Of a stretch of 64,000 nt of DNA, positions 53,325 to 63,928 are shown one piece after another. Every line of letters begins with the position of its first letter. The stretch's first letter is position 1. Position numbers and translations under genes: made by a program. Below the pieces are notes generated by a model that saw only the letters and a list, made by a program, of their open reading frames with translations, ran no database searches and was not told the DNA's origin. Source of the stretch: Fragum whitleyi (taxonomy: Eukaryota > Mollusca > Bivalvia > Cardiida > Cardiidae); assembly GCA_948146395.1 (NCBI GenBank), contig OX411543.1, positions 61,250,176-61,314,175 of the forward strand. Reading direction: 5' to 3'.

Positions 53325-54770
53325 TTAACAACATCGTGAAATTGACAAGGTGAATGATTCTGGAATGATTTTGGAATGAAATTGAATGAGTGAATGGAGT
53401 GAGTTTTGAGTGAATTTAATGGGAGGTAATTCTATATCTCTAATTTTGTTCAGGATGAACAAAATAAGCGATATGTACGAGGGTGAATCAAAAATTAGGT
53501 AGACTTGCGTTATAGAAATTTTGATTTCACAGACTTTGAAAAGAAAACTACACTGTTATTGAATTGTGGCATTTTTCTTTTTGTCGTGAAATTTTGGATG
53601 AAATCCAACTAGTTGGTCACCCGTGGCAACCATTTTACAATATGTAGTCAGTTGGTACCGGCGAACGGTAACGACGTCAATATGACGCTAGTGTTTTGAT
53701 AACTTCCGTTGAAAGTCAATACTTTTCAAATTACCTAACTCAACTATAAACACAATTTCTGTATCACCTATCCATTGTATAAGTAGTATTTTCATATCTA
53801 TTTGATCCAAAATGATGAACTTAAATGTGTAATGTGTCTTTAAGATACTGAACTGATGTTGATCTGTGACAATTACGGATCAAACGTCAAGGAGACGTTT
53901 TCCGTTCTCCGAGTGTCATCATCCAGAAATGCTCTCCATTCTAATACATAGATTTAAACCATTTAAAAAGAAAGTATCTGCTTACATTTGAAGACCTTTT
54001 AGCATATTTTATCATTTTAACCTCTCGATTAGGTTTTCTATAGGTCCAGTAGAACTTTATAATTGCCCGGTTGTCTATGGCTGCGCCGGTGCCGTCATTT
54101 CGACGTTCAAAAATTGACGCGTACCCTAAGCTTACTTACTTTGAATTCGAAAATACCGAATGGATAATGCTTAAATTTCAAACATCCTAACAGATTACGT
54201 CAACTCGTAAATAGACGAAGTTTGAAAGGGTTTGGTCAAAATTGAAGGAAAAATTACGGGTGGTAACACTAGAAAGTAACGTTACAAAATGGGTTGCGCC
54301 GGTGGCGCCTACACAGGAATATCGAATGTTGATTTTTTTACATCACAGTCATGGCAGACTCTTGTAAATTTTAGTATTATGTCAACATTAAATGGTTTGA
54401 GACGTGTACAAAATTTCTTATATTTCCGTCGGGAAATTCGAAAGTTATAGAAAAAGTCCACGTATTTTTTGATCCACCCTCGTATTACCTCCTTTTATAA
54501 AATATGCATAAAAGTTCTATAGATAGCTTCCTTATTCTTCAAGAAACCAGCCAGACCTTTAAACTTGCAATTAAGTATGTGAAATCGCGATTTGATTGTT
54601 TCTTTAATCATTTGGAAGGTAGTTGTTAATCTTATATCTTTTAGTAATTTTGAACGTTTTTGAATGGTTGGAATGGGTGATTGGATTGAATGAATGGAGC
54701 GCTGAGTTAGCGATTTGGAATGGTTTTAATTGAGATGAATGTCAATTTCACGATGTTACTTACTGTATCT
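53325..54770 (-). mobile_element. Family F element (F2) split by a mariner-type insertion
   Basis: Left ACATCGTGAAATTGACAAGG...GGGAGGTAATT...TTTTGTTCAGGATGAACAAA, then an interruption, then TTACCTCCTTTTATAAAATA...GATGAATGTCAATTTCACGA TGTTACTTACTGTA. Joining the halves gives the F1 organisation in reverse. Confidence 0.75.
53478..54482. mobile_element. TA-flanked element with CGAGGGTGAATCAAAAAT ends (mariner-type MITE, ~1 kb)
   Basis: Left CGAGGGTGAATCAAAAATTA and right TATTTTTTGATCCACCCTCG are inverted, each bordered by TA (53476-53477, 54483-54484). ACGAGGGTG..TCAAAAA ends with a TA duplication are common among mariner-type elements. No frame over 60 codons inside; non-autonomous or decayed. 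Confidence 0.75.
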
Positions 54771-55310
54771 GAAAAAGGTAGACAATCTCAAACGGAAAGT
54801 TGTTGATTACTGAATGTTACTGTGTTTGAACCCATTGTGTCAATTAGACGAGTCTTAAAGATTCAAACATAGAATTCAGAAGAATGCGGCAATTTTATAT
54901 GCTATTAAAATTATCCGTCTTGTTTATCAAGAAATATTGTGAAAATAATGCAAAAATTCGCATGTGATCACATAACACAAATTTCGCTGTAACTTGAATC
55001 AAGATGATCTTAAGTAATGGTTTAAACTAAACAGCTGTTAAGAGGATATTTTGTTCTCGCGATTTTGGTTCAAAGTAACAAAAAATAGGATACAAGTTGA
55101 CATCTTAGACCCTTAAAACAATAGATTTAGAAACCAATATAAACCCAAACATGTTTTGTTGTTACGGTCATAAAGGTCGGTCTATTCTGAACAATCGTTA
55201 TAAAATTGTCACTATTTTATGTCAATGTATCCGGCCACAACAAGTTTGAGGTGAATTCAAACACAATTTAGCGAGATTGAAGTCACATCCACTCATACGA
55301 GGCTTAACAT

Positions 55311-55700
55311 CATTCGGAACATCGTTCGGACTTCTCCGTAAACTGGAAAGTACCTCGGACGTTAAGTGTAGTAATTTTTGGTCATTTTTTCGGTAATTCG
55401 GCTCCTGGTGGTACTTTGGTTAATACGCTTGAAGGATAGTATATTCCTTTAATGTTTTCCGAACGTCTGTTGAGATCATTTTGGCATGTTATAATTTGAA
55501 AGCAAAACGCAGCAAAACACTGCGTTTTGTTTTCAAATTATAATATGCCCGATTCTAACCTTACGTTGATTTTAATTCTTCGCAACGTCATCCTTAGTTA
55601 TGTTTGTGACGTCATATAAACCCACGTGCGATATGACGCGCTTTCATGGCTGCGCCATTATTATTCCCGAGGTCTATTCCGTAGAATCGCCGAGGGTTCC
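55311..55700. repeat. Dispersed repeat related to 58069-58599
   Basis: CATTCGGAACATCGTTCGGA and CTTCTCCGTAAACTG (55311-55345), and TAGAATCGCCGAGGGTTCCC (55670-55690), are reverse complements of 58517-58551 and 58486-58511. Contains an internal hairpin at 55482-55547 (TTATAATTTGAAAGCAAAAC / GTTTTCAAATTATAA). Confidence 0.55.
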
Positions 55701-55824
55701 CGAGTGGCTTAACATGTGATCAAAACAAAGATCGTCTTTATTTTTTCACGTGTCATTTCATATGAGATGCTCGTTTCTTTTCATATGAGATGCTTAAACG
55801 CAGTGTTACAAAGAATGGATTACA

Positions 55825-56270
55825 GTTAGTAACATCGTGAAATTGAAATTCACCTCGATCAAAACCATTCTAAATCGATCAATCTGTGATCCGTTCTTTC
55901 ATTCCTAACACTCACTTAAACCAATCAAAATAGCTCAAAATTCACAAAGAAGGTAAGATCATCAACTGCATTAAAATTGATATTTCAAAAAAAAAAAAAC
56001 CTGCGATTTTAATGACATGAATGAAATTATACGCATCTGAAAGGTTTTTGAAGAAATTGGAAGCTATTTAAAGACCTTGCATGCTGCATATTTTATTAAA
56101 GGGAGGTAATGAATATCGCTAATTTTGTTCATCCTGAACAAAATTAGCGATATTGGCTTGCCTCCCTTTAATTTCACTCAAGACTCACTCCACACACTCA
56201 TTAAATTTCATTGCAATATCATCCCAATTATCCATCTTGTCAATTTCACGATTTATTTACTGTATCTTTG
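55825..56270 (+). mobile_element. Family F element (F3), intact
   Basis: ACAGTTAGTAACATCGTGAA start, ATATCGCTAATTTTGTTCAT / CTGAACAAAATTAGCGATAT perfect central palindrome, TTGTCAATTTCACGATTTAT end. Closest to F1. Confidence 0.75.
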
Positions 56271-56732
56271 ATAGCCAGAGAGAATATTTATTTTCATAAG
56301 TAGGTAGCATCGTATAATTAGTATTCACCTCGATCAAAATCATTAACCATTAATGATACGAATTCCCTTTATTTCCATTCAAAACTCGATCATTCTATCC
56401 ATTCAGAAATCATTCCAAAATCATTCGCTGTGTCAATTACACGATGTTCTTAACTACATTTTCCACCGCTCCAACTTACACTTGAAAGGCAACGGGATTT
56501 ACATACAATAAAATTTACAGGGCTATAAAATGTGCAATGATGTGACATGCTGGGTCATAGGTCAAGTTTGGTGATCGATTTGTCGACATTGATCTGCATT
56601 TTACGAGTGATCATTAAGTGCTTTTTGTGCACATTTATCTTTTCTTAAATCTTAGGACACTTTGTTGTTAGGCTGGGTTATTGCCCCTAGATCTATCGAT
56701 AAACGAAGTCTTTCAGACAGCGGGCTACAAGC

Positions 56733-56962
56733 ATAACCCGTTCCTGTTTTACAAAATTTTGGACCTGTCCAAATTCAAAGGTTTTGCAGACGAAAATTCA
56801 AAGTGGACTTCATTTGAAAAATAACCATTCAGTAGGGTAGAAAATAGTGTGGAAAAAAGAAGAAATTGCTTGTCAGAGGCATTTTTTTCTTTTTTTCGCA
56901 ATGTTTTCTCAATCGTAAAATCACAGGCACGTAAAAGCAAGGATTAAACAGCAAAGGGTTAA
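56733..56962 (+). mobile_element. piggyBac-type MITE (A4), intact
   Basis: ATAACCCGTTCCTGTTTTAC (left TTAA mutated to ATAA) ... GAAGAAATTGCTTGTCAGAG ... AAACAGCAAAGGGTTAA. Same orientation as A1 and A3. Confidence 0.8.
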
Positions 56963-57377
56963 TGTCGTTTTGGGGCATTTTCTCTGCAGATTTTGATAAA
57001 ATTGGTGAAAGTGTTTCGCGCTTATGATTATGGTATTTGATTCTGAATAGGTGTCCCAATGTACTTTTTTTTTTCTTTGAAGACATAATGTAACTTTAAC
57101 CACTGTATAAAAAAAGCTTTATGTTCGTCAATTTCTCTTGTTAAAATATGTAATTTTTAAGAAGAAGATTCTTTAGAATAACTTAGACGGTTAGCATTTG
57201 CAGAACTATTGTATCAACACGAGTTGAAGAAATGTATCTCGATTCCTTGGCAAGCATTGCTTCACTGCCATTGATCTTAACCTGCAAGCTCTCTTAAATG
57301 TCATTGATATCGCAGATAAACCTGTTTACTAAATGTATTGATGCCCCAAAAACACAAATATATGAGCCTATGGTTAG

Positions 57378-57592
57378 ATTTCCAACAATTTCAAATATGC
57401 GCAAAACAAAGAATCTGACCAACCTGTGCATCCGCACAGTATGACCAGAGTCTTCACTATGCGTGTGGCAGAAAGGTAAGGTCTAAAAGTATCTGTAGAC
57501 CATCAGGTAACTTTATATTTACAGTGTGTGGCTACTCAATGTTTGCACCTCACCGACAATTCAAATTGTTGGAAATGTCACGCACAAGCTCG
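57378..57592. mobile_element. Short TIR element (family J)
   Basis: GATTTCCAACAATTTCAAAT at the left and AATTGTTGGAAATGTCACGC at the right are inverted; the body TATGCGCAAAACAAAGAATC, GACCAACCTGTGCATCCGCA is shared with 10130 and 49537. Confidence 0.6.
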
Positions 57593-58068
57593 TATTTAAA
57601 CAAAGTTAGAAATACTAGTCGGAGAAGGATGAAAATGTAATACATCTTTGCGGTGGGCCCTTTATCGAAATATTTTTAGCTATAATCCGGCATTTAATAC
57701 GCAAAAATACTGCCGTTTTTGACATATATGTCATTTTAACTTGAGTGACTAGGAAAAGGGGGATATGCAGTCTTTTGCCTCAAACGTATAGTTTTTCATT
57801 AATGTGTTTCAAATACTTTCACTCTTAAAGAGCCAAACCTATGTTTGTCGATATGCACACAAGAAAAAAGTATTTCAATATTTAAATGCATGTAAACACG
57901 AAATTGCGTAAAAAAAGACAGATTATGAACCCCATCGAATATCTATTTGGTATTCTTGGTCCCCAACCGTACTACTCGTTACCTCCTATTCAAATTCTTG
58001 CTAATTTGTTAAAGATGTAGCAAAAATTATAACCATTTTCATATTCTTCGTTCGATTCAGGGTATTAG

Positions 58069-58599
58069 GCATTCGGAACACCACTCGGCCAATCTCACGA
58101 TCAACCTCGGATGTATATAGACGGACTATTTTTAAAAATTAGGGAAAACCTTGGAAAAACTCGATGAAGTCAGTTATAATGGCGCTATCCCTCGAAACAT
58201 TGACGTCGCAAACGCTATGCATTAATGTCAGTGACGTGAAACCATCGCAGCCTTTTTTAAATATCTTTAGATTCTTAAATAACGGCTGAAAAATCTTAAT
58301 TTTTTAGAATGTTTCGTCATTCTCAAAAAAAAAAAAAAAAAAAAAATCAGCCGTTATTTACTGTTAAAGATATGAATCTAAAGATGGAGCCGGTTGTTTC
58401 TGCGCTAATTTTTCTTACACTGGTTTCCGCCTAACAAAATGCACAATTTTGTTACATACCCATCCGCCTTACATACATCCAAGCAATCGGGAACCCTCGG
58501 CGATTCTACGGGAAAGTTTACGGAAAAGCTCGAGCGATGTTCCGAATGACATCCGAGGTCTGTTGCAGTTTACGGAAATGGACGAGTGGTGTTCCGAAT
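58069..58599. mobile_element. TIR element R with CATTCGGAACACCACTCG ends
   Basis: CATTCGGAACACCACTCGGC near 58069 and GACGAGTGGTGTTCCGAATG near 58599 are inverted; ACCTCGGATGT/ACATCCGAGGT lie just inside. The interior has an inverted pair around a poly(A) tract (58250-58388: TAAATAACGGCTGA / TCAGCCGTTATTTA). Confidence 0.6.
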
Positions 58600-58946
58600 G
58601 GATATAAAGAGAAAAAGTTGGTGTCATGATTTTCGTCATTGGTTGTACAGTTATTGTGTAGATCACGCTTGGATAAGGGAAAATAATCAGGTTGAAAACA
58701 CATCTATCACATTCTATGCAGCCATAGTTAATTGAGTCTTAATATTTGATTAAATATGTTCTTTTAATAATGGCCATAAAATGGCAGAATTGGAAAAAGG
58801 CATCGTTTTACAGTTTATTACCAAATATTAGACACACCGAAAATGTTTTCTTGTGTATGAATTACGCAAAGTTACCACAATTCACTTTTGTTCAGAACTA
58901 CTTCGGTAAAAACCGGGTATTGCAATACTTTTTTATTTGTGTATAG

Positions 58947-59045
58947 TTAAAAACATTGTGAAATTGACATTCATCTAGATAACACCATTCCAAATCGCTC
59001 GCTCATCGTTCCATTCATTCATTCCAAACCATTCAAAAACGATGC
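58947..59045 (+). repeat. Family F left-end fragment
   Basis: ATTGTGAAATTGACATTCAT then CATTCCAAATCGCTCGCTCA and TCATTCCAAACCATTCAAAA. The right end is absent; a decayed GAGCGGTTTTTGAGC-type remnant at about 59590 may be the other side. Confidence 0.5.
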
Positions 59046-59059
59046 AATCAACAACGTCA

Positions 59060-59900
59060 TTCAAAATAAATGTTAACGTTTGTAAGTATATTATTTGCTC
59101 TCTGTTATTAAGTAGAAAAGTACAATAAATAAAAGAATTTGTTTCCTTAAAATACCTGAGAAGTGAAAAGAGGAAATGAAACCCCAAAACAAACAAACAA
59201 AAAATGAACAATGTGTGACCTATTTAGATTCGGGGCATTCCAGAACTATTTGAGTAAAAAAACATATTTTAAAAATCACTAAAATAAAGTGTAGGCCTTC
59301 ATGAGAAGCTATTGAAATTGAAACTTTTCAGTATAAAAGATTTTGTTATGATATCAAAATGTTATTCAATGTGTGTGATTAGCGGGTTTTGCATGAAATA
59401 AAGGCGAAATCATAGAATATGGTCCGTTTTTTTCTAAAAATGGGCGAGTTGCTCCCCCCGCTTTTGATAAAATTTACAATTCTATAAAAGGATTCGTGTG
59501 TCCTCAATTTGACAAATTGCTTGCTTGAAATTGATTTCATATTTACGCCAGGTTTTTGAATCAATTGAACAGGTTTAGTTATTTAGTGTTGTTTTGAGCG
59601 GTTTTTGAGCTTGGTGAACGATTTGAATGATCTAGTGTTTATAATGCTTTGAATGTAACGCTATACGAGCGACAGGTCTAATAGAATGTTTTTGTATGTG
59701 TGAAATAAGCGTGGATTTTGCGATCTTATCATTAATGGTACATAATGTCAATCTACCATTCTTTATCATGCAACGAAGCCTGTATTGACCTGATATCGCC
59801 TGTCTGATAACATAATACGATATAGGCAGTCTATTTTTAGAAACAATTTGCATACACTTTCACCTGAATTTCTTTGATCTTTAAGGGTTTAGTATAATTA
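59060..59900. other. AT-rich intergenic stretch, nothing recognised
   Basis: Apart from the possible family F remnant near 59590, I see no exon, repeat copy or RNA gene. The open frames here are short and lack splice context. Confidence 0.4.
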
Positions 59901-59930
59901 ATCGCTGAAAATGGTTGCATGATAAAAAGC

Positions 59931-60074
59931 ATAACATGTTAGTGTCTTAAATATCAATGTTATCTGGTCTCGGCAGTGAGAAATTATCATGACTCGGCAA
60001 AGCCTCGTCATAATAAATTCTCCCAACCTCGACCAGATAACATTGATATTTTAAGACACTAACATATTATTCTC
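59931..60074. repeat. Foldback repeat (GTTAGTGTCTTAAATATCAA arms)
   Basis: ACATGTTAGTGTCTTAAATA...TCAATGTTATCTGGTC and GACCAGATAACATTGATATT...TTAAGACACTAACAT are inverted; the loop carries GACTCGGCAAAGCCTCGTCA. A decayed relative lies at 62290-62390 (AAGGCCTCGTCATGG, CTCTCTATAT). Confidence 0.65.
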
Positions 60075-60079
60075 TATAT

Positions 60080-61100
60080 ATTATCTTTTTTTTCAAAATG
60101 AACTCTGGTGGACTCAGTCTATTTTTAGTTATTTTTGTTGTATTTCCAGGAAAGTCTTTAGTTACCATAATGTCAATGAATAGAATCTTTCTATAATTTG
60201 TCATTTTGCCCTTCGATCAGGGTGCAAAAAAGTGCAAATAAGAAATTGTACGCCGCTTTTCACCTGATAAATGTAAATGTGAAATGACATGTCATGTTTA
60301 CTTTTCTTTCTTGGATTATTTAACTTCTTTTTTAAAATAATTTCTGACATGAATTGCAATGCGACATTTCTCTTACACCATTTAGAAGACAACCTCTTGC
60401 AATCATTACCCCCTCAAAGCATTTCTCAACGTTTGTAACTGAAAGGCGTGAAAAAGAGATGGATTATCAACATTATTCATAATACGCTTCACAAACATGT
60501 TATTTAAAATTTAAATTACTTCGTTTTGTCAAAATATTTCAGATAACACTTTAGGGTCATTTTTAACGAGTTACCGGACAATAGCCTCATTATTGACTTA
60601 TGACACTGACCTATAAAACAGATTTTTGCAATCATAAAGCATAATATGATCATAAAACTGATTGACCTTATGGATTGATTTAGCACGTCCAGGAATGCAT
60701 TTCGAAAACCGCCCTCTTACTAACGATACATTTCATTAGTCAATGCGTGTCACGTGACAGATGACTACCAATCGGTGCATTTGTAACAACCTGCTTGTAC
60801 GTCAAAGTGGTTGATGTTGATTGATGGCGCACATTGCGTGTATTGTCTTTTGCAATGTAATTATATGACATAACTGTCAAATGTAAACAACGAATGTGGT
60901 ATCAAGAAATAGCTTTTAATTTTTATACATATTTTAGGTAATTACTCACATGTGAACACGGATTTAGTGCGGAAACGTATTATGATCTTTAAGAAACGTT
61001 ATTAGAAAAGTGATATTAATAAAGATTCAGTTATAAATTTCAGTGTGACTGAGTAATAATTTTATGCGAAAAAGGTAGGCTTATTTACTTTTCAAAAGGA
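60080..61100. other. Intergenic stretch, nothing recognised
   Basis: Single-copy-looking AT-rich DNA with no supportable exon or repeat. A TCACGTGA palindrome near 60751 is noted only as a word. Confidence 0.4.
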
Positions 61101-61107
61101 CGACTAA

Positions 61108-61535
61108 CAAATAGAGGATAATCGTTTGTTTCAGTGTAAGATCGATTTATATTTCATTGAGTGAACAACAAACGCTATATTTTCACGAGTGGCAGAGCCA
61201 CGAGTGAAAATATAGCTTTTTTGTTCACGAAATGAAATATTAATCGATCTTACACGAAAAACAAACGATTATTCTATTTCTTTAATGCAAAAATGAGACA
61301 AAATGTGAAATTTCTAGGACACATTTCCGTAAAGCGCGTCATTTTGCGCGTGATTGCTATGCAACGTTCATTGTGACGTCACTTATTTCGCCCCGCATAT
61401 ATGACGTCAGATAGGATGAAATGCACAAAAAGCAGGGTATAAGTTTGTGATAATTTCACTGCTTTTGCAGTGAGATTATCAAGTGATAATCTACCGTTAT
61501 TTCTCGATAAACAACCGAAAAGCGTTAAAGAAATG
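61108..61535 (+). mobile_element. Family B MITE (B5), best-preserved copy
   Basis: GATAATCGTTTGTTTCAGTG, GAACAACAAACGCTATATTT, TTCACGAGTGGCAGAGCCAC (palindrome centre), mirrored arm, GAGACAAAATGTGAAATTTC, two TGACGTCA sites (61374-61381, 61402-61409), CAGTGAGATTATCAAGTGAT, ATTTCTCGATAAACAACCGA. Confidence 0.8.
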
Positions 61536-62061
61536 CTAATACATGTATTTCAATATTCAAATTTGTATGTCTTTAATGGGGCCTAGCACACGAGGACGAG
61601 GTAGTTTCAGCACACTGTAGCGTGGTCAGTCTTGGAAGACAAGGCGGGCTCAATGCTAGGGATTATCACTTCATGTCATTGTAACTTTTTTTTCTAAATT
61701 TTAAGAGTGATCATCATATATTGTAGGGACTATCTTGGAAGTGAGTAAAGTGTCAAACCTTGTCGGGCTGCACGATCTGCGCAGACTGACTAGGGTCGAA
61801 ACTGTTCGCAAATAACACATTTTCTGAAACTATGATGATTATTCTACCATGATTTGTAATTATTTCCGTAACCCATCTTCTTGTGGACCTGTGCTCGATT
61901 CAATCTTTTTTTTTGGTCCAAATATTTAATGCTAGGAGTTTCGAGATGGTCTCTTTTTGCGTGACGGGTTACGATTATTTTAAAGTGTAACATGCGTCAT
62001 AGACATGGATGCCCTCATAAATTCTTGATTTTTACCCGTAACCCATTTGACCTTTGGTGTA

Positions 62062-62199
62062 TCAGCCCTGCGTTCAGGATCACCAAACGCGGCAAACATT
62101 TTACCAATTGTACCCCGCTTTGCACGTGCGCTTGCGTGCAAAGCGGGGTACAATTGGAAAACTGTTTGCACCGTTTCACGATCCTGAACGTAGGGCTGG
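62062..62199. mobile_element. Foldback element L1 (CAGCCCTGCGTTCAGGAT ends)
   Basis: CAGCCCTGCGTTCAGGATCA...CAATTGTACCCCGCTTTGCA then CGTGCGCTTGCGTG and mirrored arms, ending GATCCTGAACGTAGGGCTG. Explains the ~90-codon open frames found on both strands at 61980-62272. Sister copy at 63124. Confidence 0.8.
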
Positions 62200-62551
62200 A
62201 CAAACTCTTCGAACACACTTGTAACGTTACCCACACAGGAGAACAACTGTGCCAAGTAATTTTATAATTCACCCATATTTGCTGAAGTTATGTCCGGACA
62301 AGGCCTCGTCATGGTACATTCTCTCGACTACGACCTGCTAACATTTATATCAAGAAACAATAACTTAATACTCTCTATATCCATGTGGTACTGCAAATGT
62401 TTTTTTTTTATCAAAATATAGCTTGAAAATAAGCTTGTTGTATCACAGAATCGTCGTAGTCTTTGTCTGCGGAACGGATGAAATTGTTAGAATCGTGACC
62501 AACTAGCTCATTGTAAAATAAGCAGCGGCAACATTTGCTTTTGTTTTATTG

Positions 62552-62742
62552 AGAGGATAATCGTATGTTGTGGTGTAAGATAGATTTTAATGTTTTAATT
62601 TTTCATTGAGTGAACAACAAAAGCTATATGTTCACTAAATGTTATATCAATTGATCTTACTCGAAAACAAATGGTTATTCTATTTTTCAATGCAAATGAT
62701 AATCTACTGTTATTTCTCAATAATCCATTTAAAAGCCTTAAA
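62552..62742. mobile_element. Family B MITE (B6), internally deleted
   Basis: GATAATCGTATGTTGTGGTG, GAACAACAAAAGCTATATGT, then a jump to CTTACTCGAAAACAAATGGT and AATGCAAATGATAATCTACT GTTATTTCTC. The TGACGTCA segment is lost. Confidence 0.6.
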
Positions 62743-62911
62743 AACAGTATTATTCATTCAATTTGTAATCATTGATCATTTTGTTGTGCTTATTATTATT
62801 AATAACGGGTACAACATAGTTTTCAATTTTTAGGTATATTCAATTCATTTTTCAGAAACCAACTTACAAAATGTTCTGACAATCGGATAAATAGATTCAG
62901 ATCAGGCTGCA

Positions 62912-63004
62912 ATGACACCGGACGATTTAGCATCTCTAGAAGTTCTAGACGAGGACAATATTGTCTATGCTCTGAAGGAAAGATTCAAGAAAGGGAGATA
63001 TTAT
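62912..63004 (+). CDS. First coding exon of a myosin-motor-like protein (3' part beyond window)
   Basis: Encodes 31 residues, MTPDDLASLEVLDEDNIVYA then LKERFKKGRYY, ending at a perfect GTAAGT donor (63005). The D(D)L..LE.LDED.....L..R...G..Y pattern is the start of many myosin motor heads (the strand before the YTYIGD segment, which would be in the next exon). An in-frame TAA at 62888-62890 supports this ATG. Upstream, an acceptor TTCATTTTTCAG ending at 62855 suggests the exon begins at 62856 with 56 nt of 5' UTR and non-coding first exon(s) further left. That leader holds a two-codon uORF (ATG TTC TGA, 62871-62879). No kinase or SH3-like domain precedes the motor in this exon. The class (III, XVI or I-like) cannot be decided from 31 residues. 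Confidence 0.5.
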
Positions 63005-63123
63005 GTAAGTTCTTTATAGCTTACTCTTTTTGAAAATATTAACTTTTTAATCCCATGAAATGTTGAACCGAAACCAACGAGTTTCGACTACTTAGACATA
63101 CAAAACCTGTCAGTTATCTTGAT

Positions 63124-63259
63124 CAGACCTGCGTTCAGGATGGCAAAGCGGTGTAAACTTTTAATAAATTTTACCCCGGTTTGCACGCTAGTGTGCGTGC
63201 AAAGCGAGATATAATTTGCAACCAGTTTTCACCGTTTTATCATCCTGAACGCAGGGCTG
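63124..63259. mobile_element. Foldback element L2
   Basis: CAGACCTGCGTTCAGGATGG ... TTTACCCCGGTTTGCACGCT ... mirrored, ending CATCCTGAACGCAGGGCTG. It lies in the first intron of the myosin-like gene, while L1 lies upstream of the first coding exon. Confidence 0.75.
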
Positions 63260-63485
63260 GCAATAAAGTGACCATAACCACAGGTCTAGAGTCAAGTTCG
63301 ATTTTAAGCATTAAGCTATTTGGATAGAAATTGATAACTTACATGTGGAAGATTGGACTTAAAAAAATCTCAATCGTTGTGATGTAGTACGCCACAATGC
63401 GAGTTTAAACCATTATTTCATCTCTACCAAATCATTTGATGTCCGATCTCTTATCTTAGCAAATCCTAGCTAATGAATATTTCAA

Positions 63486-63575
63486 CAAGTAACAGTCGTG
63501 AGATTGACATTCACTTCAATAAAAAACATTCTAAATCACTCTCTCAGCGCTCCATTGACTCATTCCAAACACTCA
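63486..63575 (+). repeat. Family F left-end fragment
   Basis: AGTAACAGTCGTGAGATTGA then CATTCACTTCAATAAAAAAC and ACTCTCTCAGCGCTCCATTG match the F1 left end. Confidence 0.5.
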
Positions 63576-63731
63576 GTTTATTGTGTATAGGTATTAGAAA
63601 AAATATTGATGAGAACAGAGTTCTTTGAATTTAGAATTGTTAGTATTTTAATACGAAAAGTTCTGCAGGGTCGACATCTTTTCGATAGATTTACACACTC
63701 GGAAAAGGAAACACCGAAACAAAGGCTAAAT

Positions 63732-63928
63732 CAGAGCTACAGATACAGGGGGTATTTTGGATTTCAGATCAAAGTATTTCCGAAATGATAGTACATACCC
63801 TAAATTGCTGGTACGCATTTGAATCGTCTTGTCTAGACGATTCCAATGAGTACCCACAACATGGGGGTTCCATTGAAAAATGAAGATTTTAGAATGGCTT
63901 TAACCCCTGTTATCTCGGTGTACCTCTC
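63732..63928. mobile_element. Palindromic MITE K2 (CAGAGCTACAGATACAGG ends)
   Basis: Left CAGAGCTACAGATACAGGGG and right ACCCCTGTTATCTCGGTGTA...CCTCT are inverted; inner CGTCTTGTCTAGACG palindrome and GAGTACCCACAACATGGGGG. Same family as 15313. Confidence 0.65.

Noticed and set aside
61980..62272. Overlapping ~90-codon frames on both strands
   Set aside because: They coincide with foldback element L1; the palindrome makes both strands open by symmetry.
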